Notes under the pieces: model-generated | The model's database searches: none | What the model was told of the DNA's origin: nothing | Seen by the model: the letters and a program-made list of their open reading frames with translations, nothing else | Assembly (NCBI GenBank): GCA_027186245.1 | Contig: CP114486.1 | Location: forward strand, 7,392,501-7,456,500 | Reading direction: 5' to 3' | DNA: 64,000 nt | DNA from: Coriaria nepalensis | Taxonomy: Eukaryota > Streptophyta > Magnoliopsida > Cucurbitales > Coriariaceae | Position numbers and translations under genes: made by a program | Shown: piece by piece, positions 38,514 to 53,900 of the stretch | Position numbering within the stretch: position 1 is the stretch's first letter | Layout: each line of letters starts with the position of its first letter

Positions 38514-41500
38514 GTGTTTGAAGTGCAAAAATAGAATTCATTTGATTTGCATTCATATGATTTAGTTGATTGAGGAGACTCATTGAAATGAGTTTTAGAT
38601 TAAACAAATGCACATGTGTTCCTCAATGGTCATTAGCAAATTATGCAGGAAACTAGTGTTTGAAGTGCAAAAACAGAATTCGTCCAAATTGCATTAATAA
38701 GATTTAGTTGCTTGAGAAGACTAACTGAAATGATTTTCTAATCAAACAAATACACATGTGTTCTTCAATGGTCATTAGCAAATTATGCACGAAACTAGTG
38801 TTTGAAGTGCAAAAACAGAATTCGTCCAAATTGCATTAATAAGATTTAGTTGCTTGAGAAGACTAACTGAAATGATTTTCTAATCAAACAAATACACATG
38901 TGTTCTTCAATGGTCAATAGCAAATTATGCATGAAACTAGTGTTTGAAGTGCAAAAACAGAATTTGTCCAAATTGCATTAGTAAGATTTAGTTGCTTGAG
39001 AAGACTAATTGAAGTGAGTTTCTGATCAAACAAATACACATGTGTCCTTCAAATGTCATTAGCATGTTATGCATTAAACTTGTGTTTGAAGTACAAAAAT
39101 TAAATACGTTCTAATTGCATTAATATGATTTCGTTGCTTGAGGAGAGCCATTTATATAAATTTTAGCTCAAAAAAATGCACATGTGTCCTTCAAAGATCA
39201 TTAGCATGTTATGCATGAAACTTGTCTTTGAAGTGCAAAAATAGAATTCATTTGATTTGCATTCATATGATCTAGTTATTGAGGAGACTCATTGAAATGA
39301 GTTTTAGGTTAAACAAATGCGTCCTTCAAATGTCATTAGCATGTTATGCATTAAACTTGTGTTTGGAGTACAAAAATTGATTTCGTTCGATTTGCATTCA
39401 TATGATTTTGTTGCTTGAGCAGACTCACTGAATTGAGTTTTAGGTGAAACAAATGCACATGTGTCCTTCAAAGATCATTAGCATGTTATGCATGAAACTA
39501 GTGTTTGAAGTGCAAAAATAGAATTCATTTGATTTGCATTCATATGATTTAGTCGATTGTGGAGACTCATTGAAATGAGTTTTAGATTAAACAAATGCAC
39601 ATGTGTTCGTCAATGGTCATTAGCAAATTATGCAGGAAACTAGTGTTTCAAGTGCAAAAATAGAATTCGTCCAAATTGCATAAGTAAGATTTAGTTGCTT
39701 GAGAAGACTAATTGAAGTGAGTTTCTGATCAAACAAATACACATGTGTCCTTCAAATGTCATTAGCATGTTATGCATTAAACTTGTGTTTGAAGTACAAA
39801 AAAATTGAATACGTTCTAATTGCATTCATATGATTTAGTTGCTTGAGGAGAGCCATTGAAATGAATTTTAGCTGAAACAAATGCACATGTGTCCTTCAAA
39901 GATCATTAGCATGTTATGCATGAAACTTGTCTTTGAAGTGCAAAAATAGAATTCATTTGATTTGCATTCATATGATTTAGTTGATTGAAGAGACTCATTG
40001 AAATGAGTTTTAGGTTAAACAAATGCACATGTGTTCTTCAATGGTCATTAGCAAATTATGCATGAAACTAGTGTTTGAAGTGCAAAAACAGAATTCGTCC
40101 AAATTGCATTAGTAAGATTTAGTTGCTTCAGAAGACTAATTGAAATGATTTTCTGATCAAACAAATGCACATGTGTCCTTCAAAGATCATTAGCATGTTA
40201 TGCATGATACTACTGTTTGAAGTGCATAAATATAATTCATTTCAATTGCATTCATATGATTTAGTTGATTGAGGAGACTCATTAAAATGAGTTTTTGGTT
40301 AAACAAATGCACATGTGTTCTTCAATGGTCATTTGCAAATTATGCACGAAACTAGTGTTTGAAGTGCAAAAACAGAATTCGTCCAAATTGCATTAATAAG
40401 ATTTAGTTGCTTGAGAAGACTAATTGAAGTGAGTTTCTGATCAAACAAATACACATGTGTCCTTCAAATGTCATTAGCATGTTATGCATTAAACTTGTGT
40501 TTGAAGTACAAAAATTGAATACGTTCTAATTGCATTCATATGATTTAGTTGCTTGAGGAGAGCCATTGAAATGAATTTTAGCTGAAACAAATGCACATGT
40601 GTCCTTCAAAGATCATTAGCATGTTATGCATGAAACTTGTCTTTGAAGTGCTAAAATAGAATTCATTTGATTTGCATTCATATGATTTAGTTGATTGAAG
40701 AGACTCATTGAAATGAGTTTTAGGTTAAACAAATGCACATGTGTTCTTCAATGGTCATTAGCAAATTATGCATAAAACTAGTGTTTGAAGTGCAAAAACA
40801 GAATTCGTCCAAATTGCATTAGTAAGATTTAGTTGCTTCAGAAGACTAATTGAAATGATTTTCTGATCAAACAAATGCACATGTGTCCCTCAAAGATCAT
40901 TAGCATGTTATGCATGAAACTAGTGTTTGAAGTGCAAAAATAGAATTCATTTGATTTGCATTCATATGATTTAGTTGATTGAGGAGACTCATTGAAATGA
41001 GTTTTAGATTAACCAAATGCACATGTGTTCCTCAATGGTCATTTGCAAATTATGCACGAAACTAGTGTTTGAAGTGCAAAAACAGAATTCGTCCAAATTG
41101 CATTAATAAGATTTAGTTGCTTGAGAAGACTAACTGAAATGATTTTCTAATCAAACAAATACACATGTGTTCTTCAATGGTCATTAGCAAATTATGCATG
41201 AAACTAGTGTTTGAAGTGCAAAAACAGAATTCGTCCAAATTGCATTAATAAGATTTAGTTGCTTGAGAAGACTAACTGAAATGATTTTCTAATCAAACAA
41301 ATACACATGTGTTCTTCAATTGTCATTAGCAAATTATGCCTGAAACTAGTGTTTGAAGTGCAAAAACAGAATTCATCCAAATTGCATTAGTAAGATTTAG
41401 TTGCTTGAAAAGACTAATTGAAATGATTGTCTGATCAAACAAATACACATGTGTCCTTCAAATGTCATTAGCATGTTATGCATTAAACTTGTGTTTGGAG

Positions 41501-41621
41501 TACAATAATTGAATTCGTTCGAATGATTTAGTTGCTTGAGGAGAGCCATTGAAATGAATATTGGGTCAAACAAATGCACATGTGTCCTTCAAAGATCATT
41601 AGCATGTTATGCTTGAAACTA
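38514..41621 (+). repeat. 22-monomer HOR, unit 3 (3108 bp)
   Basis: First unit with the majority haplotype: T at 40233 (CATAAATATAATTC), CAAAAACAG and ACTCATTGAA. Otherwise indistinguishable by eye from unit 2. Confidence 0.95.
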
Positions 41622-44600
41622 GTGTTTGAAGTGCAAAAATAGAATTCATTTGATTTGCATTCATATGATTTAGTTGATTGAGGAGACTCATTGAAATGAG
41701 TTTTAGATTAAACAAATGCACATGTGTTCCTCAATGGTCATTAGCAAATTATGCAGGAAACTAGTGTTTGAAGTGCAAAAACAGAATTCGTCCAAATTGC
41801 ATTAATAAGATTTAGTTGCTTGAGAAGACTAACTGAAATGATTTTCTAATCAAACAAATACACATGTGTTCTTCAATGGTCATTAGCAAATTATGCACGA
41901 AACTAGTGTTTGAAGTGCAAAAACAGAATTCGTCCAAATTGCATTAATAAGATTTAGTTGCTTGAGAAGACTAACTGAAATGATTTTCTAATCAAACAAA
42001 TACACATGTGTTCTTCAATGGTCAATAGCAAATTATGCATGAAACTAGTGTTTGAAGTGCAAAAACAGAATTTGTCCAAATTGCATTAGTAAGATTTAGT
42101 TGCTTGAGAAGACTAATTGAAGTGAGTTTCTGATCAAACAAATACACATGTGTCCTTCAAATGTCATTAGCATGTTATGCATTAAACTTGTGTTTGAAGT
42201 ACAAAAATTAAATACGTTCTAATTGCATTAATATGATTTCGTTGCTTGAGGAGAGCCATTTATATAAATTTTAGCTCAAAAAAATGCACATGTGTCCTTC
42301 AAAGATCATTAGCATGTTATGCATGAAACTTGTCTTTGAAGTGCAAAAATAGAATTCATTTGATTTGCATTCATATGATCTAGTTATTGAGGAGACTCAT
42401 TGAAATGAGTTTTAGGTTAAACAAATGCGTCCTTCAAATGTCATTAGCATGTTATGCATTAAACTTGTGTTTGGAGTACAAAAATTGATTTCGTTCGATT
42501 TGCATTCATATGATTTTGTTGCTTGAGCAGACTCACTGAATTGAGTTTTAGGTGAAACAAATGCACATGTGTCCTTCAAAGATCATTAGCATGTTATGCA
42601 TGAAACTAGTGTTTGAAGTGCAAAAATAGAATTCATTTGATTTGCATTCATATGATTTAGTCGATTGTGGAGACTCATTGAAATGAGTTTTAGATTAAAC
42701 AAATGCACATGTGTTCGTCAATGGTCATTAGCAAATTATGCAGGAAACTAGTGTTTCAAGTGCAAAAATAGAATTCGTCCAAATTGCATAAGTAAGATTT
42801 AGTTGCTTGAGAAGACTAATTGAAGTGAGTTTCTGATCAAACAAATACACATGTGTCCTTCAAATGTCATTAGCATGTTATGCATTAAACTTGTGTTTGA
42901 AGTACAAAAAAATTGAATACGTTCTAATTGCATTCATATGATTTAGTTGCTTGAGGAGAGCCATTGAAATGAATTTTAGCTGAAACAAATGCACATGTGT
43001 CCTTCAAAGATCATTAGCATGTTATGCATGAAACTTGTCTTTGAAGTGCAAAAATAGAATTCATTTGATTTGCATTCATATGATTTAGTTGATTGAAGAG
43101 ACTCATTGAAATGAGTTTTAGGTTAAACAAATGCACATGTGTTCTTCAATGGTCATTAGCAAATTATGCATGAAACTAGTGTTTGAAGTGCAAAAACAGA
43201 ATTCGTCCAAATTGCATTAGTAAGATTTAGTTGCTTCAGAAGACTAATTGAAATGATTTTCTGATCAAACAAATGCACATGTGTCCTTCAAAGATCATTA
43301 GCATGTTATGCATGATACTACTGTTTGAAGTGCATAAATATAATTCATTTCAATTGCATTCATATGATTTAGTTGATTGAGGAGACTCATTAAAATGAGT
43401 TTTTGGTTAAACAAATGCACATGTGTTCTTCAATGGTCATTTGCAAATTATGCACGAAACTAGTGTTTGAAGTGCAAAAACAGAATTCGTCCAAATTGCA
43501 TTAATAAGATTTAGTTGCTTGAGAAGACTAATTGAAGTGAGTTTCTGATCAAACAAATACACATGTGTCCTTCAAATGTCATTAGCATGTTATGCATTAA
43601 ACTTGTGTTTGAAGTACAAAAATTGAATACGTTCTAATTGCATTCATATGATTTAGTTGCTTGAGGAGAGCCATTGAAATGAATTTTAGCTGAAACAAAT
43701 GCACATGTGTCCTTCAAAGATCATTAGCATGTTATGCATGAAACTTGTCTTTGAAGTGCTAAAATAGAATTCATTTGATTTGCATTCATATGATTTAGTT
43801 GATTGAAGAGACTCATTGAAATGAGTTTTAGGTTAAACAAATGCACATGTGTTCTTCAATGGTCATTAGCAAATTATGCATAAAACTAGTGTTTGAAGTG
43901 CAAAAACAGAATTCGTCCAAATTGCATTAGTAAGATTTAGTTGCTTCAGAAGACTAATTGAAATGATTTTCTGATCAAACAAATGCACATGTGTCCCTCA
44001 AAGATCATTAGCATGTTATGCATGAAACTAGTGTTTGAAGTGCAAAAATAGAATTCATTTGATTTGCATTCATATGATTTAGTTGATTGAGGAGACTCAT
44101 TGAAATGAGTTTTAGATTAACCAAATGCACATGTGTTCCTCAATGGTCATTTGCAAATTATGCACGAAACTAGTGTTTGAAGTGCAAAAACAGAATTCGT
44201 CCAAATTGCATTAATAAGATTTAGTTGCTTGAGAAGACTAACTGAAATGATTTTCTAATCAAACAAATACACATGTGTTCTTCAATGGTCATTAGCAAAT
44301 TATGCATGAAACTAGTGTTTGAAGTGCAAAAACAGAATTCGTCCAAATTGCATTAATAAGATTTAGTTGCTTGAGAAGACTAACTGAAATGATTTTCTAA
44401 TCAAACAAATACACATGTGTTCTTCAATTGTCATTAGCAAATTATGCCTGAAACTAGTGTTTGAAGTGCAAAAACAGAATTCATCCAAATTGCATTAGTA
44501 AGATTTAGTTGCTTGAAAAGACTAATTGAAATGATTGTCTGATCAAACAAATACACATGTGTCCTTCAAATGTCATTAGCATGTTATGCATTAAACTTGT

Positions 44601-44729
44601 GTTTGGAGTACAATAATTGAATTCGTTCGAATGATTTAGTTGCTTGAGGAGAGCCATTGAAATGAATATTGGGTCAAACAAATGCACATGTGTCCTTCAA
44701 AGATCATTAGCATGTTATGCTTGAAACTA
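41622..44729 (+). repeat. 22-monomer HOR, unit 4 (3108 bp)
   Basis: T form at 43341, all four length markers present. I saw no difference from unit 3. Confidence 0.95.
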
Positions 44730-47700
44730 GTGTTTGAAGTGCAAAAATAGAATTCATTTGATTTGCATTCATATGATTTAGTTGATTGAGGAGACTCATT
44801 GAAATGAGTTTTAGATTAAACAAATGCACATGTGTTCCTCAATGGTCATTAGCAAATTATGCAGGAAACTAGTGTTTGAAGTGCAAAAACAGAATTCGTC
44901 CAAATTGCATTAATAAGATTTAGTTGCTTGAGAAGACTAACTGAAATGATTTTCTAATCAAACAAATACACATGTGTTCTTCAATGGTCATTAGCAAATT
45001 ATGCACGAAACTAGTGTTTGAAGTGCAAAAACAGAATTCGTCCAAATTGCATTAATAAGATTTAGTTGCTTGAGAAGACTAACTGAAATGATTTTCTAAT
45101 CAAACAAATACACATGTGTTCTTCAATGGTCAATAGCAAATTATGCATGAAACTAGTGTTTGAAGTGCAAAAACAGAATTTGTCCAAATTGCATTAGTAA
45201 GATTTAGTTGCTTGAGAAGACTAATTGAAGTGAGTTTCTGATCAAACAAATACACATGTGTCCTTCAAATGTCATTAGCATGTTATGCATTAAACTTGTG
45301 TTTGAAGTACAAAAATTAAATACGTTCTAATTGCATTAATATGATTTCGTTGCTTGAGGAGAGCCATTTATATAAATTTTAGCTCAAAAAAATGCACATG
45401 TGTCCTTCAAAGATCATTAGCATGTTATGCATGAAACTTGTCTTTGAAGTGCAAAAATAGAATTCATTTGATTTGCATTCATATGATCTAGTTATTGAGG
45501 AGACTCATTGAAATGAGTTTTAGGTTAAACAAATGCGTCCTTCAAATGTCATTAGCATGTTATGCATTAAACTTGTGTTTGGAGTACAAAAATTGATTTC
45601 GTTCGATTTGCATTCATATGATTTTGTTGCTTGAGCAGACTCACTGAATTGAGTTTTAGGTGAAACAAATGCACATGTGTCCTTCAAAGATCATTAGCAT
45701 GTTATGCATGAAACTAGTGTTTGAAGTGCAAAAATAGAATTCATTTGATTTGCATTCATATGATTTAGTCGATTGTGGAGACTCATTGAAATGAGTTTTA
45801 GATTAAACAAATGCACATGTGTTCGTCAATGGTCATTAGCAAATTATGCAGGAAACTAGTGTTTCAAGTGCAAAAATAGAATTCGTCCAAATTGCATAAG
45901 TAAGATTTAGTTGCTTGAGAAGACTAATTGAAGTGAGTTTCTGATCAAACAAATACACATGTGTCCTTCAAATGTCATTAGCATGTTATGCATTAAACTT
46001 GTGTTTGAAGTACAAAAAAATTGAATACGTTCTAATTGCATTCATATGATTTAGTTGCTTGAGGAGAGCCATTGAAATGAATTTTAGCTGAAACAAATGC
46101 ACATGTGTCCTTCAAAGATCATTAGCATGTTATGCATGAAACTTGTCTTTGAAGTGCAAAAATAGAATTCATTTGATTTGCATTCATATGATTTAGTTGA
46201 TTGAAGAGACTCATTGAAATGAGTTTTAGGTTAAACAAATGCACATGTGTTCTTCAATGGTCATTAGCAAATTATGCATGAAACTAGTGTTTGAAGTGCA
46301 AAAACAGAATTCGTCCAAATTGCATTAGTAAGATTTAGTTGCTTCAGAAGACTAATTGAAATGATTTTCTGATCAAACAAATGCACATGTGTCCTTCAAA
46401 GATCATTAGCATGTTATGCATGATACTACTGTTTGAAGTGCATAAATATAATTCATTTCAATTGCATTCATATGATTTAGTTGATTGAGGAGACTCATTA
46501 AAATGAGTTTTTGGTTAAACAAATGCACATGTGTTCTTCAATGGTCATTTGCAAATTATGCACGAAACTAGTGTTTGAAGTGCAAAAACAGAATTCGTCC
46601 AAATTGCATTAATAAGATTTAGTTGCTTGAGAAGACTAATTGAAGTGAGTTTCTGATCAAACAAATACACATGTGTCCTTCAAATGTCATTAGCATGTTA
46701 TGCATTAAACTTGTGTTTGAAGTACAAAAATTGAATACGTTCTAATTGCATTCATATGATTTAGTTGCTTGAGGAGAGCCATTGAAATGAATTTTAGCTG
46801 AAACAAATGCACATGTGTCCTTCAAAGATCATTAGCATGTTATGCATGAAACTTGTCTTTGAAGTGCTAAAATAGAATTCATTTGATTTGCATTCATATG
46901 ATTTAGTTGATTGAAGAGACTCATTGAAATGAGTTTTAGGTTAAACAAATGCACATGTGTTCTTCAATGGTCATTAGCAAATTATGCATAAAACTAGTGT
47001 TTGAAGTGCAAAAACAGAATTCGTCCAAATTGCATTAGTAAGATTTAGTTGCTTCAGAAGACTAATTGAAATGATTTTCTGATCAAACAAATGCACATGT
47101 GTCCCTCAAAGATCATTAGCATGTTATGCATGAAACTAGTGTTTGAAGTGCAAAAATAGAATTCATTTGATTTGCATTCATATGATTTAGTTGATTGAGG
47201 AGACTCATTGAAATGAGTTTTAGATTAACCAAATGCACATGTGTTCCTCAATGGTCATTTGCAAATTATGCACGAAACTAGTGTTTGAAGTGCAAAAACA
47301 GAATTCGTCCAAATTGCATTAATAAGATTTAGTTGCTTGAGAAGACTAACTGAAATGATTTTCTAATCAAACAAATACACATGTGTTCTTCAATGGTCAT
47401 TAGCAAATTATGCATGAAACTAGTGTTTGAAGTGCAAAAACAGAATTCGTCCAAATTGCATTAATAAGATTTAGTTGCTTGAGAAGACTAACTGAAATGA
47501 TTTTCTAATCAAACAAATACACATGTGTTCTTCAATTGTCATTAGCAAATTATGCCTGAAACTAGTGTTTGAAGTGCAAAAACAGAATTCATCCAAATTG
47601 CATTAGTAAGATTTAGTTGCTTGAAAAGACTAATTGAAATGATTGTCTGATCAAACAAATACACATGTGTCCTTCAAATGTCATTAGCATGTTATGCATT

Positions 47701-47837
47701 AAACTTGTGTTTGGAGTACAATAATTGAATTCGTTCGAATGATTTAGTTGCTTGAGGAGAGCCATTGAAATGAATATTGGGTCAAACAAATGCACATGTG
47801 TCCTTCAAAGATCATTAGCATGTTATGCTTGAAACTA
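44730..47837 (+). repeat. 22-monomer HOR, unit 5 (3108 bp)
   Basis: T form at 46449, all four length markers present. I saw no difference from units 3 and 4. Confidence 0.95.
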
Positions 47838-50800
47838 GTTTTGAAGTGCAAAAATAGAATTCATTTGATTTGCATTCATATGATTTAGTTGATTGAGGAG
47901 ACTCATTGAAATGAGTTTTAGATTAAACAAATGCACATGTGTTCCTCAATGGTCATTAGCAAATTATGCAGGAAACTAGTGTTTGAAGTGCAAAAACAGA
48001 ATTCGTCCAAATTGCATTAATAAGATTTAGTTGCTTGAGAAGACTAACTGAAATGATTTTCTAATCAAACAAATACACATGTGTTCTTCAATGGTCATTA
48101 GCAAATTATGCACGAAACTAGTGTTTGAAGTGCAAAAACAGAATTCGTCCAAATTGCATTAATAAGATTTAGTTCGCTTGAGAAGACTAACTGAAATGAT
48201 TTTCTAATCAAACAAATACACATGTGTTCTTCAATGGTCAATAGCAAATTATGCATGAAACTAGTGTTTGAAGTGCAAAAACAGAATTTGTCCAAATTGC
48301 ATTAGTAAGATTTAGTTGCTTGAGAAGACTAATTGAAGTGAGTTTCTGATCAAACAAATACACATGTGTCCTTCAAATGTCATTAGCATGTTATGCATTA
48401 AACTTGTGTTTGAAGTACAAAAATTAAATACGTTCTAATTGCATTAATATGATTTCGTTGCTTGAGGAGAGCCATTTATATAAATTTTAGCTCAAAAAAA
48501 TGCACATGTGTCCTTCAAAGATCATTAGCATGTTATGCATGAAACTTGTCTTTGAAGTGCAAAAATAGAATTCATTTGATTTGCATTCATATGATCTAGT
48601 TATTGAGGAGACTCATTGAAATGAGTTTTAGGTTAAACAAATGCGTCCTTCAAATGTCATTAGCATGTTATGCATTAAACTTGTGTTTGGAGTACAAAAA
48701 TTGATTTCGTTCGATTTGCATTCATATGATTTTGTTGCTTGAGCAGACTCACTGAATTGAGTTTTAGGTGAAACAAATGCACATGTGTCCTTCAAAGATC
48801 ATTAGCATGTTATGCATGAAACTAGTGTTTGAAGTGCAAAAATAGAATTCATTTGATTTGCATTCATATGATTTAGTCGATTGTGGAGACTCATTGAAAT
48901 GAGTTTTAGATTAAACAAATGCACATGTGTTCGTCAATGGTCATTAGCAAATTATGCAGGAAACTAGTGTTTCAAGTGCAAAAATAGAATTCGTCCAAAT
49001 TGCATAAGTAAGATTTAGTTGCTTGAGAAGACTAATTGAAGTGAGTTTCTGATCAAACAAATACACATGTGTCCCTTCAAATGTCATTAGCATGTTATGC
49101 ATTAAACTTGTGTTTGAAGTACAAAAAAATTGAATACGTTCTAATTGCATTCATATGATTTAGTTGCTTGAGGAGAGCCATTGAAATGAATTTTAGCTGA
49201 AACAAATGCACATGTGTCCTTCAAAGATCATTAGCATGTTATGCATGAAACTTGTCTTTGAAGTGCAAAAATAGAATTCATTTGATTTGCATTCATATGA
49301 TTTAGTTGATTGAAGAGACTCATTGAAATGAGTTTTAGGTTAAAACAAATGCACATGTGTTCTTCAATGGTCATTAGCAAATTATGCATGAAACTAGTGT
49401 TTGAAGTGCAAAAACAGAATTCGTCCAAATTGCATTAGTAAGATTTAGTTGCTTCAGAAGACTAATTGAAATGATTTTCTGATCAAACAAATGCACATGT
49501 GTCCTTCAAAGATCATTAGCATGTTATGCATGATACTACTGTTTGAAGTGCATAAATATAATTCATTTCAATTGCATTCATATGATTTAGTTGATTGAGG
49601 AGACTCATTAAAATGAGTTTTTGGTTAAACAAATGCACATGTGTTCTTCAATGGTCATTTGCAAATTATGCACGAAACTAGTGTTTGAAGTGCAAAAACA
49701 GAATTCGTCCAAATTGCATTAATAAGATTTAGTTGCTTGAGAAGACTAATTGAAGTGAGTTTCTGATCAAACAAATACACATGTGTCCTTCAAATGTCAT
49801 TAGCATGTTATGCATTAAACTTGTGTTTTGAAGTACAAAAATTGAATACGTTCTAATTGCATTCATATGATTTAGTTGCTTGAGGAGAGCCATTGAAATG
49901 AATTTTAGCTGAAACAAATGCACATGTGTCCTTCAAAGATCATTAGCATGTTATGCATGAAACTTGTCTTTGAAGTGCTAAAATAGAATTCATTTGATTT
50001 GCATTCATATGATTTAGTTGATTGAAGAGGACTCATTGAAATGAGTTTTAGGTTAAACAAATGCACATGTGTTCTTCAATGGTCATTAGCAAATTATGCA
50101 TAAAACTAGTGTTTTGAAGTGCAAAAACAGAATTCGTCCAAATTGCATTAGTAAGATTTAGTTGCTTCAGAAGACTAATTGAAATGATTTTCTGATCAAA
50201 CAAATGCACATGTGTCCCTCAAAGATCATTAGCATGTTATGCATGAAACTAGTGTTTGAAGTGCAAAAATAGAATTCATTTGATTTGCATTCATATGATT
50301 TAGTTGATTGAGGAGACTCATTGAAATGAGTTTTTAGATTAACCAAATGCACATGTGTTCCTCAATGGTCATTTGCAAATTATGCACGAAACTAGTGTTT
50401 GAAGTGCAAAAACAGAATTCGTCCAATTGCATTAATAAGATTTAGTTGCTTGAGAAGACTAACTGAAATGATTTTCTAATCAAACAAATACACATGTGTT
50501 CTTCAATGGTCATTAGCAAATTATGCATGAAACTAGTGTTTGAAGTGCAAAAACAGAATTCGTCCAAATTGCATTAATAAGATTTAGTTGCTTGAGAAGA
50601 CTAACTGAAATGATTTTCTAATCAAACAAATACACATGTGTTCTTCAATTGTCATTAGCAAATTATGCCTGAAAACTAGTGTTTGAAGTGCAAAAACAGA
50701 ATTCATCCAAATTGCATTAGTAAGATTTAGTTGCTTTGAAAAGACTAATTGAAATGATTGTCTGATCAAACAAATACACATGTGTCCTTCAAATGTCATT

Positions 50801-50952
50801 AGCATGTTATGCATTAAACTTGTGTTTGGAGTACAATAATTGAATTCGTTCGAATGATTTAGTTGCTTGAGGAGAGCCATTGAAATGAATATTGGTCAAA
50901 CAAATGCACATGTGTCCCTTCAAAGATCATTAGCATGTTATGCTTGAAACTA
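47838..50952 (+). repeat. 22-monomer HOR, unit 6 (3115 bp, 13 one-base indels)
   Basis: Same haplotype as units 3-5 (T at 49559) but with ten 1-bp gains and three 1-bp losses, net +7. Losses: CTAGTTTTG at about 47839, GTCCAATTG at 50425 and ATTGGTC at 50894. Gains: AGTTCGCTTG at 48175, GTCCCTTC at 49073, TTAAAACAAATG at 49342, GTGTTTTG at 49826, AGAGGACTC at 50029, GTGTTTTG at 50112, GAGTTTTTAG at 50331, GAAAACTAG at 50672, GCTTTGAAAAG at 50735 and GTCCCTTC at 50916. No other unit has any of these, and I noticed no substitution private to this unit. Probably a sequence-quality defect. Confidence 0.93.
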
Positions 50953-53900
50953 GTGTTTGAAGTGCAAAAATAGAATTCATTTGATTTGCATTCATATGAT
51001 TTAGTTGATTGAGGAGACTCATTGAAATGAGTTTTAGATTAAACAAATGCACATGTGTTCCTCAATGGTCATTAGCAAATTATGCAGGAAACTAGTGTTT
51101 GAAGTGCAAAAACAGAATTCGTCCAAATTGCATTAATAAGATTTAGTTGCTTGAGAAGACTAACTGAAATGATTTTCTAATCAAACAAATACACATGTGT
51201 TCTTCAATGGTCATTAGCAAATTATGCACGAAACTAGTGTTTGAAGTGCAAAAACAGAATTCGTCCAAATTGCATTAATAAGATTTAGTTGCTTGAGAAG
51301 ACTAACTGAAATGATTTTCTAATCAAACAAATACACATGTGTTCTTCAATGGTCAATAGCAAATTATGCATGAAACTAGTGTTTGAAGTGCAAAAACAGA
51401 ATTTGTCCAAATTGCATTAGTAAGATTTAGTTGCTTGAGAAGACTAATTGAAGTGAGTTTCTGATCAAACAAATACACATGTGTCCTTCAAATGTCATTA
51501 GCATGTTATGCATTAAACTTGTGTTTGAAGTACAAAAATTAAATACGTTCTAATTGCATTAATATGATTTCGTTGCTTGAGGAGAGCCATTTATATAAAT
51601 TTTAGCTCAAAAAAATGCACATGTGTCCTTCAAAGATCATTAGCATGTTATGCATGAAACTTGTCTTTGAAGTGCAAAAATAGAATTCATTTGATTTGCA
51701 TTCATATGATCTAGTTATTGAGGAGACTCATTGAAATGAGTTTTAGGTTAAACAAATGCGTCCTTCAAATGTCATTAGCATGTTATGCATTAAACTTGTG
51801 TTTGGAGTACAAAAATTGATTTCGTTCGATTTGCATTCATATGATTTTGTTGCTTGAGCAGACTCACTGAATTGAGTTTTAGGTGAAACAAATGCACATG
51901 TGTCCTTCAAAGATCATTAGCATGTTATGCATGAAACTAGTGTTTGAAGTGCAAAAATAGAATTCATTTGATTTGCATTCATATGATTTAGTCGATTGTG
52001 GAGACTCATTGAAATGAGTTTTAGATTAAACAAATGCACATGTGTTCGTCAATGGTCATTAGCAAATTATGCAGGAAACTAGTGTTTCAAGTGCAAAAAT
52101 AGAATTCGTCCAAATTGCATAAGTAAGATTTAGTTGCTTGAGAAGACTAATTGAAGTGAGTTTCTGATCAAACAAATACACATGTGTCCTTCAAATGTCA
52201 TTAGCATGTTATGCATTAAACTTGTGTTTGAAGTACAAAAAAATTGAATACGTTCTAATTGCATTCATATGATTTAGTTGCTTGAGGAGAGCCATTGAAA
52301 TGAATTTTAGCTGAAACAAATGCACATGTGTCCTTCAAAGATCATTAGCATGTTATGCATGAAACTTGTCTTTGAAGTGCAAAAATAGAATTCATTTGAT
52401 TTGCATTCATATGATTTAGTTGATTGAAGAGACTCATTGAAATGAGTTTTAGGTTAAACAAATGCACATGTGTTCTTCAATGGTCATTAGCAAATTATGC
52501 ATGAAACTAGTGTTTGAAGTGCAAAAACAGAATTCGTCCAAATTGCATTAGTAAGATTTAGTTGCTTCAGAAGACTAATTGAAATGATTTTCTGATCAAA
52601 CAAATGCACATGTGTCCTTCAAAGATCATTAGCATGTTATGCATGATACTACTGTTTGAAGTGCATAAATATAATTCATTTCAATTGCATTCATATGATT
52701 TAGTTGATTGAGGAGACTCATTAAAATGAGTTTTTGGTTAAACAAATGCACATGTGTTCTTCAATGGTCATTTGCAAATTATGCACGAAACTAGTGTTTG
52801 AAGTGCAAAAACAGAATTCGTCCAAATTGCATTAATAAGATTTAGTTGCTTGAGAAGACTAATTGAAGTGAGTTTCTGATCAAACAAATACACATGTGTC
52901 CTTCAAATGTCATTAGCATGTTATGCATTAAACTTGTGTTTGAAGTACAAAAATTGAATACGTTCTAATTGCATTCATATGATTTAGTTGCTTGAGGAGA
53001 GCCATTGAAATGAATTTTAGCTGAAACAAATGCACATGTGTCCTTCAAAGATCATTAGCATGTTATGCATGAAACTTGTCTTTGAAGTGCTAAAATAGAA
53101 TTCATTTGATTTGCATTCATATGATTTAGTTGATTGAAGAGACTCATTGAAATGAGTTTTAGGTTAAACAAATGCACATGTGTTCTTCAATGGTCATTAG
53201 CAAATTATGCATAAAACTAGTGTTTGAAGTGCAAAAACAGAATTCGTCCAAATTGCATTAGTAAGATTTAGTTGCTTCAGAAGACTAATTGAAATGATTT
53301 TCTGATCAAACAAATGCACATGTGTCCCTCAAAGATCATTAGCATGTTATGCATGAAACTAGTGTTTGAAGTGCAAAAATAGAATTCATTTGATTTGCAT
53401 TCATATGATTTAGTTGATTGAGGAGACTCATTGAAATGAGTTTTAGATTAACCAAATGCACATGTGTTCCTCAATGGTCATTTGCAAATTATGCACGAAA
53501 CTAGTGTTTGAAGTGCAAAAACAGAATTCGTCCAAATTGCATTAATAAGATTTAGTTGCTTGAGAAGACTAACTGAAATGATTTTCTAATCAAACAAATA
53601 CACATGTGTTCTTCAATGGTCATTAGCAAATTATGCATGAAACTAGTGTTTGAAGTGCAAAAACAGAATTCGTCCAAATTGCATTAATAAGATTTAGTTG
53701 CTTGAGAAGACTAACTGAAATGATTTTCTAATCAAACAAATACACATGTGTTCTTCAATTGTCATTAGCAAATTATGCCTGAAACTAGTGTTTGAAGTGC
53801 AAAAACAGAATTCATCCAAATTGCATTAGTAAGATTTAGTTGCTTGAAAAGACTAATTGAAATGATTGTCTGATCAAACAAATACACATGTGTCCTTCAA

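Noticed and set aside
50584..50880. Longer 98-codon minus-strand frame
   Set aside because: It exists only because one-base indels in HOR unit 6 join two shorter repeat frames; sister units lack it.
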